Part shown: piece by piece, positions 26,416 to 35,961 of the stretch
How positions within the stretch are numbered: the stretch's first letter is position 1
How the letters are laid out: every line of letters begins with the position of its first letter
Origin: LD21 sp963715785
GTDB lineage: Bacteria > Bacteroidota > Bacteroidia > Bacteroidales > VadinHA17
Assembly (NCBI GenBank): GCA_963715785.1
Contig: OY970276.1
Coordinates: forward strand, 1,488,001-1,552,000
Reading direction: 5' to 3'
Length of the DNA: 64,000 bases
Made by a program: the position numbers and the translations under genes
The notes under the pieces: generated by a model
Database searches by the model: none
Seen by the model: the letters and a program-made list of their open reading frames with translations, nothing else
What the model was told of the DNA's origin: nothing

Positions 26416-26438
26416 CGCAGAATTTATTAAATGAGACA

Positions 26439-27428
26439 ATGGACACAGTTGTGAGTGGTATCAGATCGACAGGAAACCTTCATCTTGGAAATTATTTCGG
26501 TGCAATAAAGAACTTCCTTAAAATGCAGACGGAGAACAATTGTTATTTTTTTATTGCTGATTACCATGCTCTTACAACTCATCCCAAGCCTGAAGACCTG
26601 CAGGGAAATATTAAGCAGGTTCTTGCGGAATATCTTGCATGCGGCATTGACCCGGAAGCAGCAACTGTTTTCATCCAGAGTGACGTTCCTGAAGTATCCG
26701 AGCTGTATCTTTTACTGAACATGAACGCTTATGTAGGTGAACTTGAAAGGACAGCTTCCTTTAAGGACAAAATCAGAAAACAACCTGATAACATTAATGC
26801 TGCATTATTGACCTACCCGGTGCTGATGGCTGCCGATATTATAATTCATAAAGCCAACAAAGTGCCGGTAGGTAAAGATCAGGAGCAGCATCTCGAGATG
26901 ACGCGCAGGTTTGCAAGGAGATTTAACCAGATGTATGAGGTAAATTATTTTCCCGAACCCGATGCCTATAATTTTGGAGAACAACTTGTTAAAATTCCTG
27001 GTCTGGATGGATCGGGCAAGATGGGAAAGAGTGAAGGCAATGGAGTATTTCTCTCTGATTCTCCGCAGGAAATAAGGAAGAAGGTAATGCGGGCAGTGAC
27101 GGATACAGGTCCGACCGCTCCCGGTCAGGAACCTTCAGGGGCTGTGAACAATCTTTTTACCATTATGAACGTTGTTTCAGATAAGGAGACTGTAACGTAT
27201 TTCAAGGATAAATTTGCTTCATGTGAAATACGTTATGGAGATATGAAGAAGCAGCTTGCTGAAGATATAATAAAGTTTACCGAGCCAATAAGACTCAGGA
27301 TCAATGATATCCTTGCTGATAACAAATACCTGGCAGACGTTGTTTCACGCGGCGCTGAAAAGGCCAGGGCCAGCGCATCAAAAACTGTTAAAGAAGTAAG
27401 GGAAATAATCGGTTACAGACCCTTCTAA
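26439..27428 (+). CDS. trpS: Tryptophanyl-tRNA synthetase
   Basis: Class I synthetase of 329 residues. The HIGH motif is in GIRSTGNLHLGNYFGA near the N-terminus and the KMSKS loop is GSGKMGKSEGNGVF. PVGKDQEQHLEMTRRFARRF is the conserved helix of the family. I use ATG 26439 (MDTVVSGIRS); the longer frame from a TTG at 26394 begins in the repeat array, upstream of the predicted transcript start. Confidence 0.95.
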   Translation: MDTVVSGIRSTGNLHLGNYFGAIKNFLKMQTENNCYFFIADYHALTTHPKPEDLQGNIKQVLAEYLACGIDPEAATVFIQSDVPEVSELYLLLNMNAYVGELERTASFKDKIRKQPDNINAALLTYPVLMAADIIIHKANKVPVGKDQEQHLEMTRRFARRFNQMYEVNYFPEPDAYNFGEQLVKIPGLDGSGKMGKSEGNGVFLSDSPQEIRKKVMRAVTDTGPTAPGQEPSGAVNNLFTIMNVVSDKETVTYFKDKFASCEIRYGDMKKQLAEDIIKFTEPIRLRINDILADNKYLADVVSRGAEKARASASKTVKEVREIIGYRPF

Positions 27429-27434
27429 AAAAAA

Positions 27435-27471
27435 AGCCAGGTTTTAACCTGGCTGCCCTGACTTGACAGGG
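27435..27471. terminator. Tandem hairpins after trpS
   Basis: AGCCAGGTT (27435-27443) pairs with AACCTGGCT (27446-27454), followed by CCCTG (27456-27460) with CAGGG (27467-27471). A nine-A run precedes the first stem, giving a T-tract only on the minus strand. It probably ends the trpS transcript. Confidence 0.55.
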
Positions 27472-27597
27472 ATATGATTGAGATTGTCTGTGTAATTGGT
27501 ATAATTCAAATTGCGTGCCAAAAGACTCAGAATCGGAAAGAATCTTGATCTTTAATTGTAAATTCGAAGTCGTCAGTAAGTAATATTTTTTATTTGC

Positions 27598-27605
27598 TAC
27601 TTTTG
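27598..27605 (+). promoter_or_regulatory. -10 element ahead of the DUF3352 gene
   Basis: TACTTTTG matches TAnnTTTG and ends 24 nt before the GTG start at 27629. The -33 box is not recognisable. Confidence 0.4.
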
Positions 27606-27628
27606 GATAAATTATTAATAATCCGTGA

Positions 27629-30307
27629 GTGGGGAAGAAGATCGCAGTCATATCGGTCATAATTCTGATTTCAGGCCTTGCTATAATGGGATATTTCCTG
27701 CAGCAGGGAAGGAAGAATCTGTTTACAGATCCTTACAAAGTAATTCCTCCGGATGCCTGCATAGTAATTGAAACTGTTGACCTTAAAAGCTTTCTCAATT
27801 CTCTCACAACAGGAAGAGGGTTATTTGGTGAACTGGCAAAGGTAAAAGAACTCGACAGATTTAACCAGGATCTGAAATACCTTACAGACCTGCTGAATAA
27901 GCAGAACTTCAAGAGGTTATTTAATGAGAAAGCGGTTTTAATCTCATTCCACCCTGATCAGAACGAAAGAATTATTCCCATGCTCACGATGCCTGTTGCG
28001 GGCGATATTAAGTCGCGGCACATAAAAGAGATGCTTGGTAGTGCGGGAATTAAAGTTGCATCGGAAATCCGGCTTAACGGAAACCCTGTTCTGGAGGTGC
28101 CTTTTAGATTTGATAGTCAAGTTGATACTGCCTACATCTCTCTAATTTCCGGATTAATGGTATGCACAAGTTCAAAGTCTCTTGCAGGAAAAGCAGGAAG
28201 ACAACCCGGCAGCGGAGGTGATATAAGAAATGTGCCAGGGTTCACAAGGGTTTTAATGGCATCGGGGAAGAATGTGGATAAGCTGTTCGTGGTATTCAGA
28301 AATATACCGGGTTTATTAAGACCTCTGCTTTCCGATGACAGGAAATCATTTTCAAATAAAATAGCCCGGCTGGCTGGAACAGCTGCCGGCGACATATATA
28401 TCAGTGAGGATGGTCTGATTCTTAGCGGTTATACAGAATGTTCTGATTCAACTGATTTGCTGTACAAATACAAATTGTTCCCTTCAAGGGATTTTCATAC
28501 ATATAAGATTCTTCCTTCCTCAACGGTGTTATTTGAGACTTTCATCCTTCCTTCATTGAATGTTCATGCGATGTCGGATACATCGGTATCATATGAAGCT
28601 ATAGATCTTGCCGGCAAACTTACGCAATGTGCCGGTGGAGAGATAACACGTGCAATAATCGACATCAAAGGCAGACCTGCAATTAATAATACGCTGATTA
28701 TTTATGAGCTGACTAATCGGGCCCTGGCGGAGCAGCAATTTTTGGCAGAACCCGGTGCTACCAGTGAGATTGTTTATTTTCAACCTGATGAACAAGTCAG
28801 GATACCTGTATACAAAACCCCGTTTAAGGGACTTATAAGAGTTCTGTTTCCCGGATTTGCACCGGATTTTGATGAAACATATTTTGCATTCTATGATAAT
28901 TACCTGGTAGCAGGAAATTCGTATGAAACCGTTTCTAAATTGCTTTACGACAATTTACTCAAGAAGACACTTGAAAATGATCTTACTTATCGCGACTTCC
29001 AGAGCACTCTTCCAAGTCGTGCCGGTTATTATTTCTTCTGCATTCCGTCGCATATTATTGATTACCTGTCGGGATTTCTGAATGATAATATTATTAATGC
29101 CCTGAGATCAAATAGAAGTTCCTTGAACAAAATTCAGGCTGCCGGTTATCAGTTCGCTTCAAGTAACGGAATGATCTATAACAGCCTTTCTGTCAAGTTT
29201 AAAGAGAAGCCGAGGGAAGAATCCACCACGGAATGGGAGACATTGCTCGACACCGTAGCAAGTATAAAGCCATTCTTTTTTACCAATCATATTACCGGCG
29301 CGAAGGAGATTTTTATTCAGGATATGAGGAATAACACTTACCTGATAAATGCCGCAGGAAGGGTTCTCTGGAAAGTCCCTCTGAACGAGAGGATACGAGG
29401 CCCCGTTTATATGATTGATTATTACCGTAATGGTAAATATCAGCTGCTCTTTTCAGGGAAGAATTATATTCATCTGCTCGACAGAAACGGGAACTATGTA
29501 GAGAGATATCCTGTGAAACTAAGATCTCCGGCTACAAATTCGCTCTCGTTGTTTGATTATGACAATAACCTTAATTACAGACTATTTATAGCCGGTGAAG
29601 ACAAAATGATCTATTCCTACGATAAAACTGGAAATGTGGTTAAGGGATGGACCCCGTTCAGGACAATTGGAAATGTGACAGGAGAGATCTACTACTTTAA
29701 GGTTTCAGGGAAAGACTATATTGTAACGGCTGATGATAATACAGTTTATTTTCTCGACAGAGCCGGCAATAAACGGTTAAATCTGAAGGAGTCAGTAACC
29801 AAAGCTGCCGGATCACCAATGAGGTTCAATATGGGCACTGAACCCTCAGTTATTTGTTCAGCGCCTGACGGGACAATACAACAGATTTATTTCGATGGCA
29901 GTGTCAAAAAATTCAGCGTTAAGAAATTTCCAGGTGATCATTCATTCGAATTTTTTGACATAGATGGTGATGGATTTGGTGAATATATTTTTATTGATAA
30001 GGGTATATTGTATCTTTATAACCATAACAGATCGGAAGTTTTTACAAGAGAATTTGGCTCAGACAACCTGGGGGGACCCATTAATTTCATTTTTTCATCG
30101 GCCGACAGAAAAATCGGGGTATTTGATATTACTAAAAACCTGATTTATCTTATTGGCAAGAATGGCAAGACAATGAATGGATTCCCGCTCAGAGGAGCAT
30201 CGATGTTTTCCATTGGTAAGTTGTCGGATAAAAGCGGCTGGCATCTTATCGTTGGCGGAACAGACAGGTTCCTTTACAATTATAAGATAGACACTGAGAC
30301 TAACTGA
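27629..30307 (+). CDS. DUF3352-type membrane-anchored protein with beta-propeller-like C-terminus
   Basis: 892 residues. One N-terminal membrane helix (VISVIILISGLAIMGYFL) is followed by PPDACIVIETVDLKSFLNSL, which I recall as the opening of DUF3352-like proteins. About residues 550-890 hold repeated blades with Asp/Gly-rich turns, such as YIHLLDRNGNYVERYP, KMIYSYDKTGNVVKGW and VYFLDRAGNKRLNL, resembling PQQ-type propeller repeats. It is likely periplasmic, tethered to the inner membrane. The start is GTG 27629. It heads a four-gene set with a lipoprotein and an outer-membrane protein. Function is unknown. Confidence 0.6.
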   Translation: MGKKIAVISVIILISGLAIMGYFLQQGRKNLFTDPYKVIPPDACIVIETVDLKSFLNSLTTGRGLFGELAKVKELDRFNQDLKYLTDLLNKQNFKRLFNEKAVLISFHPDQNERIIPMLTMPVAGDIKSRHIKEMLGSAGIKVASEIRLNGNPVLEVPFRFDSQVDTAYISLISGLMVCTSSKSLAGKAGRQPGSGGDIRNVPGFTRVLMASGKNVDKLFVVFRNIPGLLRPLLSDDRKSFSNKIARLAGTAAGDIYISEDGLILSGYTECSDSTDLLYKYKLFPSRDFHTYKILPSSTVLFETFILPSLNVHAMSDTSVSYEAIDLAGKLTQCAGGEITRAIIDIKGRPAINNTLIIYELTNRALAEQQFLAEPGATSEIVYFQPDEQVRIPVYKTPFKGLIRVLFPGFAPDFDETYFAFYDNYLVAGNSYETVSKLLYDNLLKKTLENDLTYRDFQSTLPSRAGYYFFCIPSHIIDYLSGFLNDNIINALRSNRSSLNKIQAAGYQFASSNGMIYNSLSVKFKEKPREESTTEWETLLDTVASIKPFFFTNHITGAKEIFIQDMRNNTYLINAAGRVLWKVPLNERIRGPVYMIDYYRNGKYQLLFSGKNYIHLLDRNGNYVERYPVKLRSPATNSLSLFDYDNNLNYRLFIAGEDKMIYSYDKTGNVVKGWTPFRTIGNVTGEIYYFKVSGKDYIVTADDNTVYFLDRAGNKRLNLKESVTKAAGSPMRFNMGTEPSVICSAPDGTIQQIYFDGSVKKFSVKKFPGDHSFEFFDIDGDGFGEYIFIDKGILYLYNHNRSEVFTREFGSDNLGGPINFIFSSADRKIGVFDITKNLIYLIGKNGKTMNGFPLRGASMFSIGKLSDKSGWHLIVGGTDRFLYNYKIDTETN

Positions 30308-30315
30308 GAAAAATT

Positions 30316-31482
30316 ATGATACGAGCATTAACCCGGATTATACCTTTGCTGTTGTTGATTTCAATAGCAGGATGCGTGAAAGATACCTATAATATGAATA
30401 TGCTCTCGAAGGAGGCACATCTCTCACCGGTTTTTGCTATTTCAGCAGTAAAAGGGGATGTTACCTTCAGTGACATGGTAAAAGCCAGTGATACTGTAGT
30501 TTATGATAAAAATAATTTTGTCACCCTGGTTTTCAAAGAGGATTCGGTTATAGTTTTAAAGTTATCCGATTTTTCCAAAGGCCCCATTGTTCAAAAAACA
30601 GCGCTAATTGAACCCTCCATATTCGATCTTAGTCTCCAGAGTATTGTGAATAATATATCCGGCGATTTTAAGTTCCTGAATCCCACAATAAATCTTTACT
30701 ACTCAAATTCATTTACCGATTCACTTGTTGTAAACTTATTAATAGATGGCATAAACAAAACTGACACCCTGCCTCTTAACCTGGCTCCATTTTCTTTGCT
30801 AAAGCCCGATATCCCGGTACGGCAGGAAGTATCCTCCACATATTTAATTGATAAATCCAATTCCAATCTTCAGGATCTTATCTCATTACCACCCGAGAAG
30901 TTAAAAATTTCAGGTTCGGTTGTGCTTAACTCATTAGCCAAGAGTATTCAGCCCGGTGATAATGTACTGAGTCCAAATCTGCTGATAGGGTCACTGGAAG
31001 TTGATTTGCCCCTCGAGCTCTCAATAACTAACCTGCAGTACAAAGATACCGAGGACAATTTCATTAAGCAGAAAAGTGATGGTAAAGACAGTCCATTTAA
31101 GCCTGAGGACATTCAATTTTTGCGGATTGATTTATCGGCTGAGAACGGATTCCCCCTGGAAGCTTCAGTAAAGATGAGCCTGTATGATTCAGCAACTGAA
31201 TCAATTCTGTCAACGGTAGATGCATCTGGAATTCTTAAGCCTGCTCCTGTAGACAGTAACGGCAAAGCCTCTGGCACGACCAAATCGACAGCCATCATAG
31301 AATTTACCAATGAATTTTTCAGTAAGATCAATGATGCAGACAAGATTATTTTCACTTACACTTTGATTACCCCTGATAACGGCACAAAAGCTGTGAAGAT
31401 TTATTCTGATTACAGGATTAATTTCAGTGCTTCCCTGGTTGTAAAACCGGATATAAATCTGAATGATATAAAACTATTCTAG
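30316..31482 (+). CDS. Outer-envelope lipoprotein of unknown function
   Basis: 388 residues with a lipoprotein signal peptide, LLLLISIAGC (Cys20). The remainder is rich in Ser, Asp and beta-prone segments without membrane helices. I recognise no domain. It starts 8 nt after the DUF3352 gene and ends 7 nt before the DUF5723 gene, so the three are one transcript and probably share an envelope function. Confidence 0.55.
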   Translation: MIRALTRIIPLLLLISIAGCVKDTYNMNMLSKEAHLSPVFAISAVKGDVTFSDMVKASDTVVYDKNNFVTLVFKEDSVIVLKLSDFSKGPIVQKTALIEPSIFDLSLQSIVNNISGDFKFLNPTINLYYSNSFTDSLVVNLLIDGINKTDTLPLNLAPFSLLKPDIPVRQEVSSTYLIDKSNSNLQDLISLPPEKLKISGSVVLNSLAKSIQPGDNVLSPNLLIGSLEVDLPLELSITNLQYKDTEDNFIKQKSDGKDSPFKPEDIQFLRIDLSAENGFPLEASVKMSLYDSATESILSTVDASGILKPAPVDSNGKASGTTKSTAIIEFTNEFFSKINDADKIIFTYTLITPDNGTKAVKIYSDYRINFSASLVVKPDINLNDIKLF

Positions 31483-31489
31483 GGAAAAT

Positions 31490-32963
31490 ATGATCAAGCA
31501 AGCAAAATATATCCTGATCTTAATGCTGGCAATAAGCTTTGCCAATGCATCGGCTCAGAACAGCCAGGTGATGTACTTTATGAATATGCCTCAGAATCAT
31601 CTGATAAATCCCGCTTTACGCCCGTCAAATTCAATATATATAGGATTGCCGGTGATATCGGGAATTAATCTGAATATAAATAACAATTTTGTGAATTTCT
31701 CTGATGTGCTCATAAAAGGCCAGCCTAAAGATTCAATAATATCCTTTCTTCACCCCGATTATAATGTGGATAAGTTCCTTGCAAAAATAAAAGACAAGAA
31801 TTTTTTCAATCCTGAATCAATGATCCAGCTTCTGGGAGTGGGCTTTTCAGTTGGGAAAGACGGCTATGTTTTTTTTGATATTAATGACAGGATGGAGAGC
31901 AATATCGTTCTTCCCGGAGATCTTTTTCAGACTGGCTCTGAAAGGTAATGAAGGATTTAGCGGCAGCAAAATTGATCTTTCCTCGCTTCGCGCTGACATA
32001 AAATATTACCGCGAATTTGGTGCGGGGTATTCCAGGAATATTACAGATAAGCTGCGAATTGGGGTAAAGGGCAAGCTCCTTTTCGGGATTGCAGCCGTAT
32101 CAATTGATAATAAATCGTTGGGAATAACAGTTAATGAAGATTACAGTCACTCTATTGATGCTAATCTTGCAGTAAATATAAGCGCTCCTCTAAATGTTTA
32201 TATGGATTCAAATAATAATATAGATAGTCTGAAGTTTGACGATACAAGGTTTAAAACAGCAAGCGGCGTAGTTGATTTTCTTTCAGGGAAGAAGAATATG
32301 GGTTTTGGGATGGATATAGGTGCTACCTATGATCTAAATGACAGGATAACCCTGTCAGCTTCAATTACCGATCTGGGTTTTATCAGATGGACCAGGGACG
32401 TCACTAACCTGCGGGCTGCCGATCACTTTGATTTCAGCGGACTGAGCATGGATGACGTTATTAATGGGTCCAAAACGATTAATCAGGTAGGGCAGGATAT
32501 GCTTGATTCTCTTAAAAATGCCTTCAGTGTTTCTCAGACGAAACAGCCTTTTACAACTTACCTGCCTTTTGGAGTGTCATTGGGAGGAAGCTACAGCGTT
32601 ACTAAGCAATTCTCTGTAGGGTTATTGTCGTACAGCAGGTTTGTGGACAAACAGCTGCGTGAGGCGCTTACATTATCTGCAAATATGAATCTGGGCAGCG
32701 TTTTATCTGCTTCTTTGTCGTACACTGCTGAGAACTATCAGTACGACAATCTTGGTGCCGGTCTGGCATTCAGAGCCGGTGTAACTCAGTTTTACCTGGT
32801 TACCGACAGAATTCCTGTAATCTGGGACAGGATTAAAAACAATCATAGTGATTTTGTTCTTCCTGCAAACTGGAATACTTTTAACTTCAGGATGGGAATG
32901 AATCTTGTCTTTGGGAATCGGTCGAAGGAAAAGAATGACAGGCCTATGATTCCTGTAGAATAA
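31490..32963 (+). CDS. DUF5723 outer-membrane beta-barrel protein (one frameshift)
   Basis: About 490 residues after repair. Signal peptide YILILMLAISFANASAQ is followed by YFMNMPQNHLINPALRPSNS, the DUF5723 opening as I recall it. It has many alternating beta-strands and ends FNFRMGMNLVFGN, like an outer-membrane barrel strand. The first frame stops at 31948; dropping one T from the run in GATCTTTTTCAG (about 31919-31930) joins it to LALKGNEGFSGSKIDLSSLR. It is likely a FadL/PorV-like barrel of unknown cargo. Confidence 0.7.
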
Positions 32964-32977
32964 TAATTTTGGTAAGT

Positions 32978-33166
32978 ATGATTCTGATTCGTTATTTATT
33001 GATAATTATAATAGGCTATCTGGTAGCAAGATCATTCATAAATTTCGGCAGGGAAGGAAATTCCTCATCTGAAAGAGGTCCTGAAAAGAATAAAGCTCCT
33101 TCGAAAAAAGTATCGAAGGAAATAGGGGAATATGTCGATTATGAGGAAATTAAAAAAAAGAAGTAG
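32978..33166 (+). CDS. Small membrane-anchored protein (DUF4834-like)
   Basis: 62 residues from ATG 32978: one N-terminal membrane helix (LIRYLLIIIIGYLVARSF), a charged linker and a C-terminal GEYVDYEEIKKKK. The helix plus acidic-aromatic YVDYEEIK tail resembles DUF4834 proteins. The in-frame TTG at 32969 is a less likely start. It is the last gene of the DUF3352 set, 14 nt after the barrel gene. Its role is unknown. Confidence 0.55.
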   Translation: MILIRYLLIIIIGYLVARSFINFGREGNSSSERGPEKNKAPSKKVSKEIGEYVDYEEIKKKK

Positions 33167-33170
33167 AATT

Positions 33171-33926
33171 CTATTTGCCTGCTGTTTTAAGCTTTTTAGC
33201 AAGTGAGTTTGCAAATACAAAATCATTAAGTGTCTCATTGTCTGAGTTGAGAATATCATTTTTATTGCCTTCCCAGCATTTAATTCCATCACTGATAAAG
33301 ATTATCTTTTCTCCAATCTCCATAACGGAATTCATATCATGAGTATTTACAATAGTCGTCATTGAATACTCTTCAGTGAGTTCTTTAATAAGTGCATCGA
33401 TCAGGATTGCAGTTAATGGATCGAGACCAGAATTGGGCTCATCGCAGAAGAGGTATTTTGGATTAAGAGCAATTGCTCTGGCTATTGCAACTCTCTTTTT
33501 CATTCCTCCTGAGAGTTCAGAAGGAAATAGCTGATTAGAATTTAGAATGTCAACCCTGTTAAGGCAAAAGTTCACTCTGTCGACTTTCTCTTCAGCGCTC
33601 TTGTCTGTAAACATATCGAGTGGGAAACGGACATTCTGTTCCACAGTTAGGGAATCGAAAAGGGCGCTTCCCTGAAAGAGCATGCCCATTTCGCTACGTA
33701 TCAGCTTTTTACCGGCAAAATCGAGTTTGTTAAATAAGGTGTTCTCATACCATATTTCACCGCTGTCTATTTCGTGAAGCCCCACAATTGATTTCAGTAG
33801 AACGGTCTTGCCCGAGCCGCTTCGCCCTATTATGAGATTTGTCTTGCCGCTCTCAAATGTCACTGAGATATTTTCCAGAACATTCTTCCCGTTAAAAGAT
33901 TTATTCAGATTTTCAATTCTTATCAT
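33171..33926 (-). CDS. MlaF-type ABC transporter ATP-binding protein
   Basis: 251 residues. Walker A is GRSGSGKTVLLKS, signature LSGGMKKRVAIARAIA, Walker B YLFCDEPNSGLDPLTA, and the switch VNTHDMNS. The GM(K)KR after LSGG and the SGLDP block are typical of MlaF/Ttg2A ATPases that drive phospholipid or lipid exchange across the envelope. It overlaps the stop of the permease gene by 4 nt (ATGA). No MCE-domain (MlaD) gene lies beside the pair. Confidence 0.85.
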   Translation of the reverse strand: MIRIENLNKSFNGKNVLENISVTFESGKTNLIIGRSGSGKTVLLKSIVGLHEIDSGEIWYENTLFNKLDFAGKKLIRSEMGMLFQGSALFDSLTVEQNVRFPLDMFTDKSAEEKVDRVNFCLNRVDILNSNQLFPSELSGGMKKRVAIARAIALNPKYLFCDEPNSGLDPLTAILIDALIKELTEEYSMTTIVNTHDMNSVMEIGEKIIFISDGIKCWEGNKNDILNSDNETLNDFVFANSLAKKLKTAGK

Positions 33927-34667
33927 GACAGAAGAAGTTGAGTGAGTATAACATTGAAAAGCAATATTAATACGCTGCTGAAGACAACGGCTTTTGTACT
34001 TGCGCGTCCCACTTCAAGCGAACCTCCATCGACATAATATCCCTGAAAGGCTGACACACTGGTTATTATAAAGGCAAAGAACACTGTTTTTATCAATGAA
34101 TAAACTATATAATAGGGGATGAAAGTCATATTGAATTCCATAGATAAAATTCTCTGAAGTTATTACACCGGCCATTGTACCTGCTACCCATCCGCCGAAA
34201 ATACCTATGATTATTGCAATCAGGGTGAGGAAGGGATTAAAGACCAGCGTTGCAATCATTTTCGGGAGTATAAGATAGGAAGCAGAATTTATTCCCATTA
34301 TCTCAAGTGCGTCTATTTGCTCTGTGACCCTCATAGTTCCTATTTCGGATGCAATATTTGAACCAACTTTTCCTGCGAGTATCAAGGCAGCAATTGTGGA
34401 AGAAAATTCCAGGATCATAGAATCGCTGCATCCAAGACCAATCAGATATTTCGGGTAAATAGGATTCTCAGTATTGTAAGCGGTTTGCAGGGTAATAACA
34501 GCCCCCATAAAGAATGAAATAATTGCAATAATCCCGATTGAATTCAATCCAAGATATACAAACTCCCTCATGGTTTGCTTATAATAGACAGCGGGTTTTT
34601 CAGGTTTTGAAAATACCCTCTTCAAAAGAAGAAAGTAGCGCCCGAACTGTGTAAGAAACTTAATCAT
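33923..34667 (-). CDS. MlaE-type permease (one frameshift)
   Basis: About 248 residues after joining two frames; the shift is between about 34110 and 34140. The first part has SFFMGAVITLQTAY, SSTIAALILAGKVGSNIASE and MRVTEQIDALEIMGINSASY, the MlaE core. The second has FIPYYIVYSLIKTVFFAF, GYYVDGGSLEVGRASTKAVV and a final helix. The start is ATG 34667; the GTG at 34685 is only 3 nt from the -10 element and cannot be used by that transcript. Partner of the ATPase downstream. Confidence 0.85.
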
Positions 34668-34687
34668 TCCAATATATTTAGGCACAG

Positions 34688-34695
34688 CAAAATTA
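34688..34695 (-). promoter_or_regulatory. -10 element of the mla-type operon
   Basis: Minus-strand TAATTTTG matches TAnnTTTG. The dyad TCCTTA-A-TAAGGA at 34714-34726 occupies the -33 region, a possible operator shared with divergent manC. Confidence 0.45.
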
Positions 34696-34727
34696 CTAAT
34701 ATTTATGGTATTTTCCTTAATAAGGAT

Positions 34728-34762
34728 TTTGAAACCTGTCTCCGTAATTAATTATATATTTG
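34728..34762 (+). promoter_or_regulatory. Promoter of manC
   Basis: TATATTTG at 34755-34762 matches TAnnTTTG, 27 nt before the ATG. TTTG at 34728-34731 would be the -33 box with a long 23-bp spacer. Confidence 0.45.
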
Positions 34763-34789
34763 TATAAATTGTTATAATAAATATTTCAT

Positions 34790-35875
34790 ATGGATAACAG
34801 GTATGTTATAATAATGGCAGGAGGCGTAGGCAGTCGTTTCTGGCCTCTTAGCCGGCGTGTAAAGCCAAAACAGTTTCTGGATATTGTAGGAACGGGGGAA
34901 ACGCTGATTCAGCAGACATACAGGAGATTCAAAAAAAGTTGTCCGGAGAAAAATATTTTTGTAGTTACAAACAGTGAGCACAGGGAAATAGTTATAGAAC
35001 AGCTTGGCATTGATCCGTCGCGGGTGCTGGGCGAGCCTTTCCGGCGCAATACTGCTCCATGCATTGCCTATGGAACATTCAGCATACTGAAGGAGAATCC
35101 GGATGCAGTAATCGCGGTTACTCCGGCCGACCATCTTATAATTAAGGAGGACAGGTTTTGTGAGGTCATGCAGAGTTGCTTTGATTTTGCCCAGGGGAAC
35201 GAGGCTCTTATTACAATTGGAATTAAACCCGACAGACCCGAAACAGGATACGGGTATATCCAGGCAGATCAGAAAAAGACGGTAAAAGACTTTGAAAATC
35301 TTGTTAAGGTTAAAACGTTTACTGAAAAGCCGGATATTGACCTGGCGAAAGTATTTATTGAGAGCGGCGATTTTTATTGGAATTCCGGCATATTCATCTG
35401 GAATATTAAATCGATACTTGCGGCTTTTGAGAAGCATATGCCAGATATGTTTACAGTTTTTGATGAAGGCAGAAATTTTTTCGGAACCGACAAGGAAAAG
35501 AGTTTCATAGGGAAAACCTATGCTGAATGCAGGAGCATTTCAATTGACTACGGTATAATGGAAAAGGCAGATAATGTATATGTTATGTGTACAGATATCG
35601 GCTGGTCGGATCTGGGAACATGGAGTTCCCTGAATGAACATTCAGCTGCAGATAAAGAAGGCAATGCTCTGATCAGAGGTGATGTCTTTTCATATGAAAA
35701 TGAGAGAAATATTTTCAATATCGTGCCGGGAAAAATTGCAGTCATTCAGGGCCTGAAAGACTATATTGTCGTTGATTCGGACGATGTACTGCTGATCGTC
35801 AGGAAAGAGGAGGAGCAGAATATCAAGCAATATCTTGAGGATGTGAAAAACTCAACCAAAGAAAAATATCTGTAA
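34790..35875 (+). CDS. manC: Mannose-1-phosphate guanylyltransferase
   Basis: Forms GDP-mannose, 361 residues, lacking the C-terminal isomerase domain of long ManC proteins. The nucleotidyltransferase signature is IMAGGVGSRFWPLSRRVKPKQF with the catalytic Arg and Lys. EPFRRNTAPCIAYG, VTPADHLI, FTEKPD and FYWNSGIFIW are family motifs. It supplies mannose or fucose precursors for surface polysaccharide; the other polysaccharide genes here are 22 kb away. Transcribed alone. Confidence 0.93.
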   Translation: MDNRYVIIMAGGVGSRFWPLSRRVKPKQFLDIVGTGETLIQQTYRRFKKSCPEKNIFVVTNSEHREIVIEQLGIDPSRVLGEPFRRNTAPCIAYGTFSILKENPDAVIAVTPADHLIIKEDRFCEVMQSCFDFAQGNEALITIGIKPDRPETGYGYIQADQKKTVKDFENLVKVKTFTEKPDIDLAKVFIESGDFYWNSGIFIWNIKSILAAFEKHMPDMFTVFDEGRNFFGTDKEKSFIGKTYAECRSISIDYGIMEKADNVYVMCTDIGWSDLGTWSSLNEHSAADKEGNALIRGDVFSYENERNIFNIVPGKIAVIQGLKDYIVVDSDDVLLIVRKEEEQNIKQYLEDVKNSTKEKYL

Positions 35876-35916
35876 CAGTTAATTCCGGCGACAACGCCCG
35901 CAACTTAGCGACAAAA

Positions 35917-35946
35917 AAAAAGAGGCTTCTGAATGAAACCTCTTTT
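35917..35946. terminator. Bidirectional terminator between manC and gldN
   Basis: AAAAGAGG and CCTCTTTT form an 8-bp stem, with TTC/GAA extending it inside. A-rich and T-rich flanks on the two sides let it end transcripts from both the convergent manC and gldN genes. Confidence 0.75.
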
Positions 35947-35961
35947 CTCACAGACAATTTT

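Noticed and set aside
27480..27620. tRNA-like stretch downstream of trpS
   Set aside because: The TTCAAATT text is not flanked by an acceptor stem or cloverleaf arms.
34772..35437. 221-codon open frame on the minus strand
   Set aside because: It is antisense to manC, with unremarkable composition; a shadow of the real gene.
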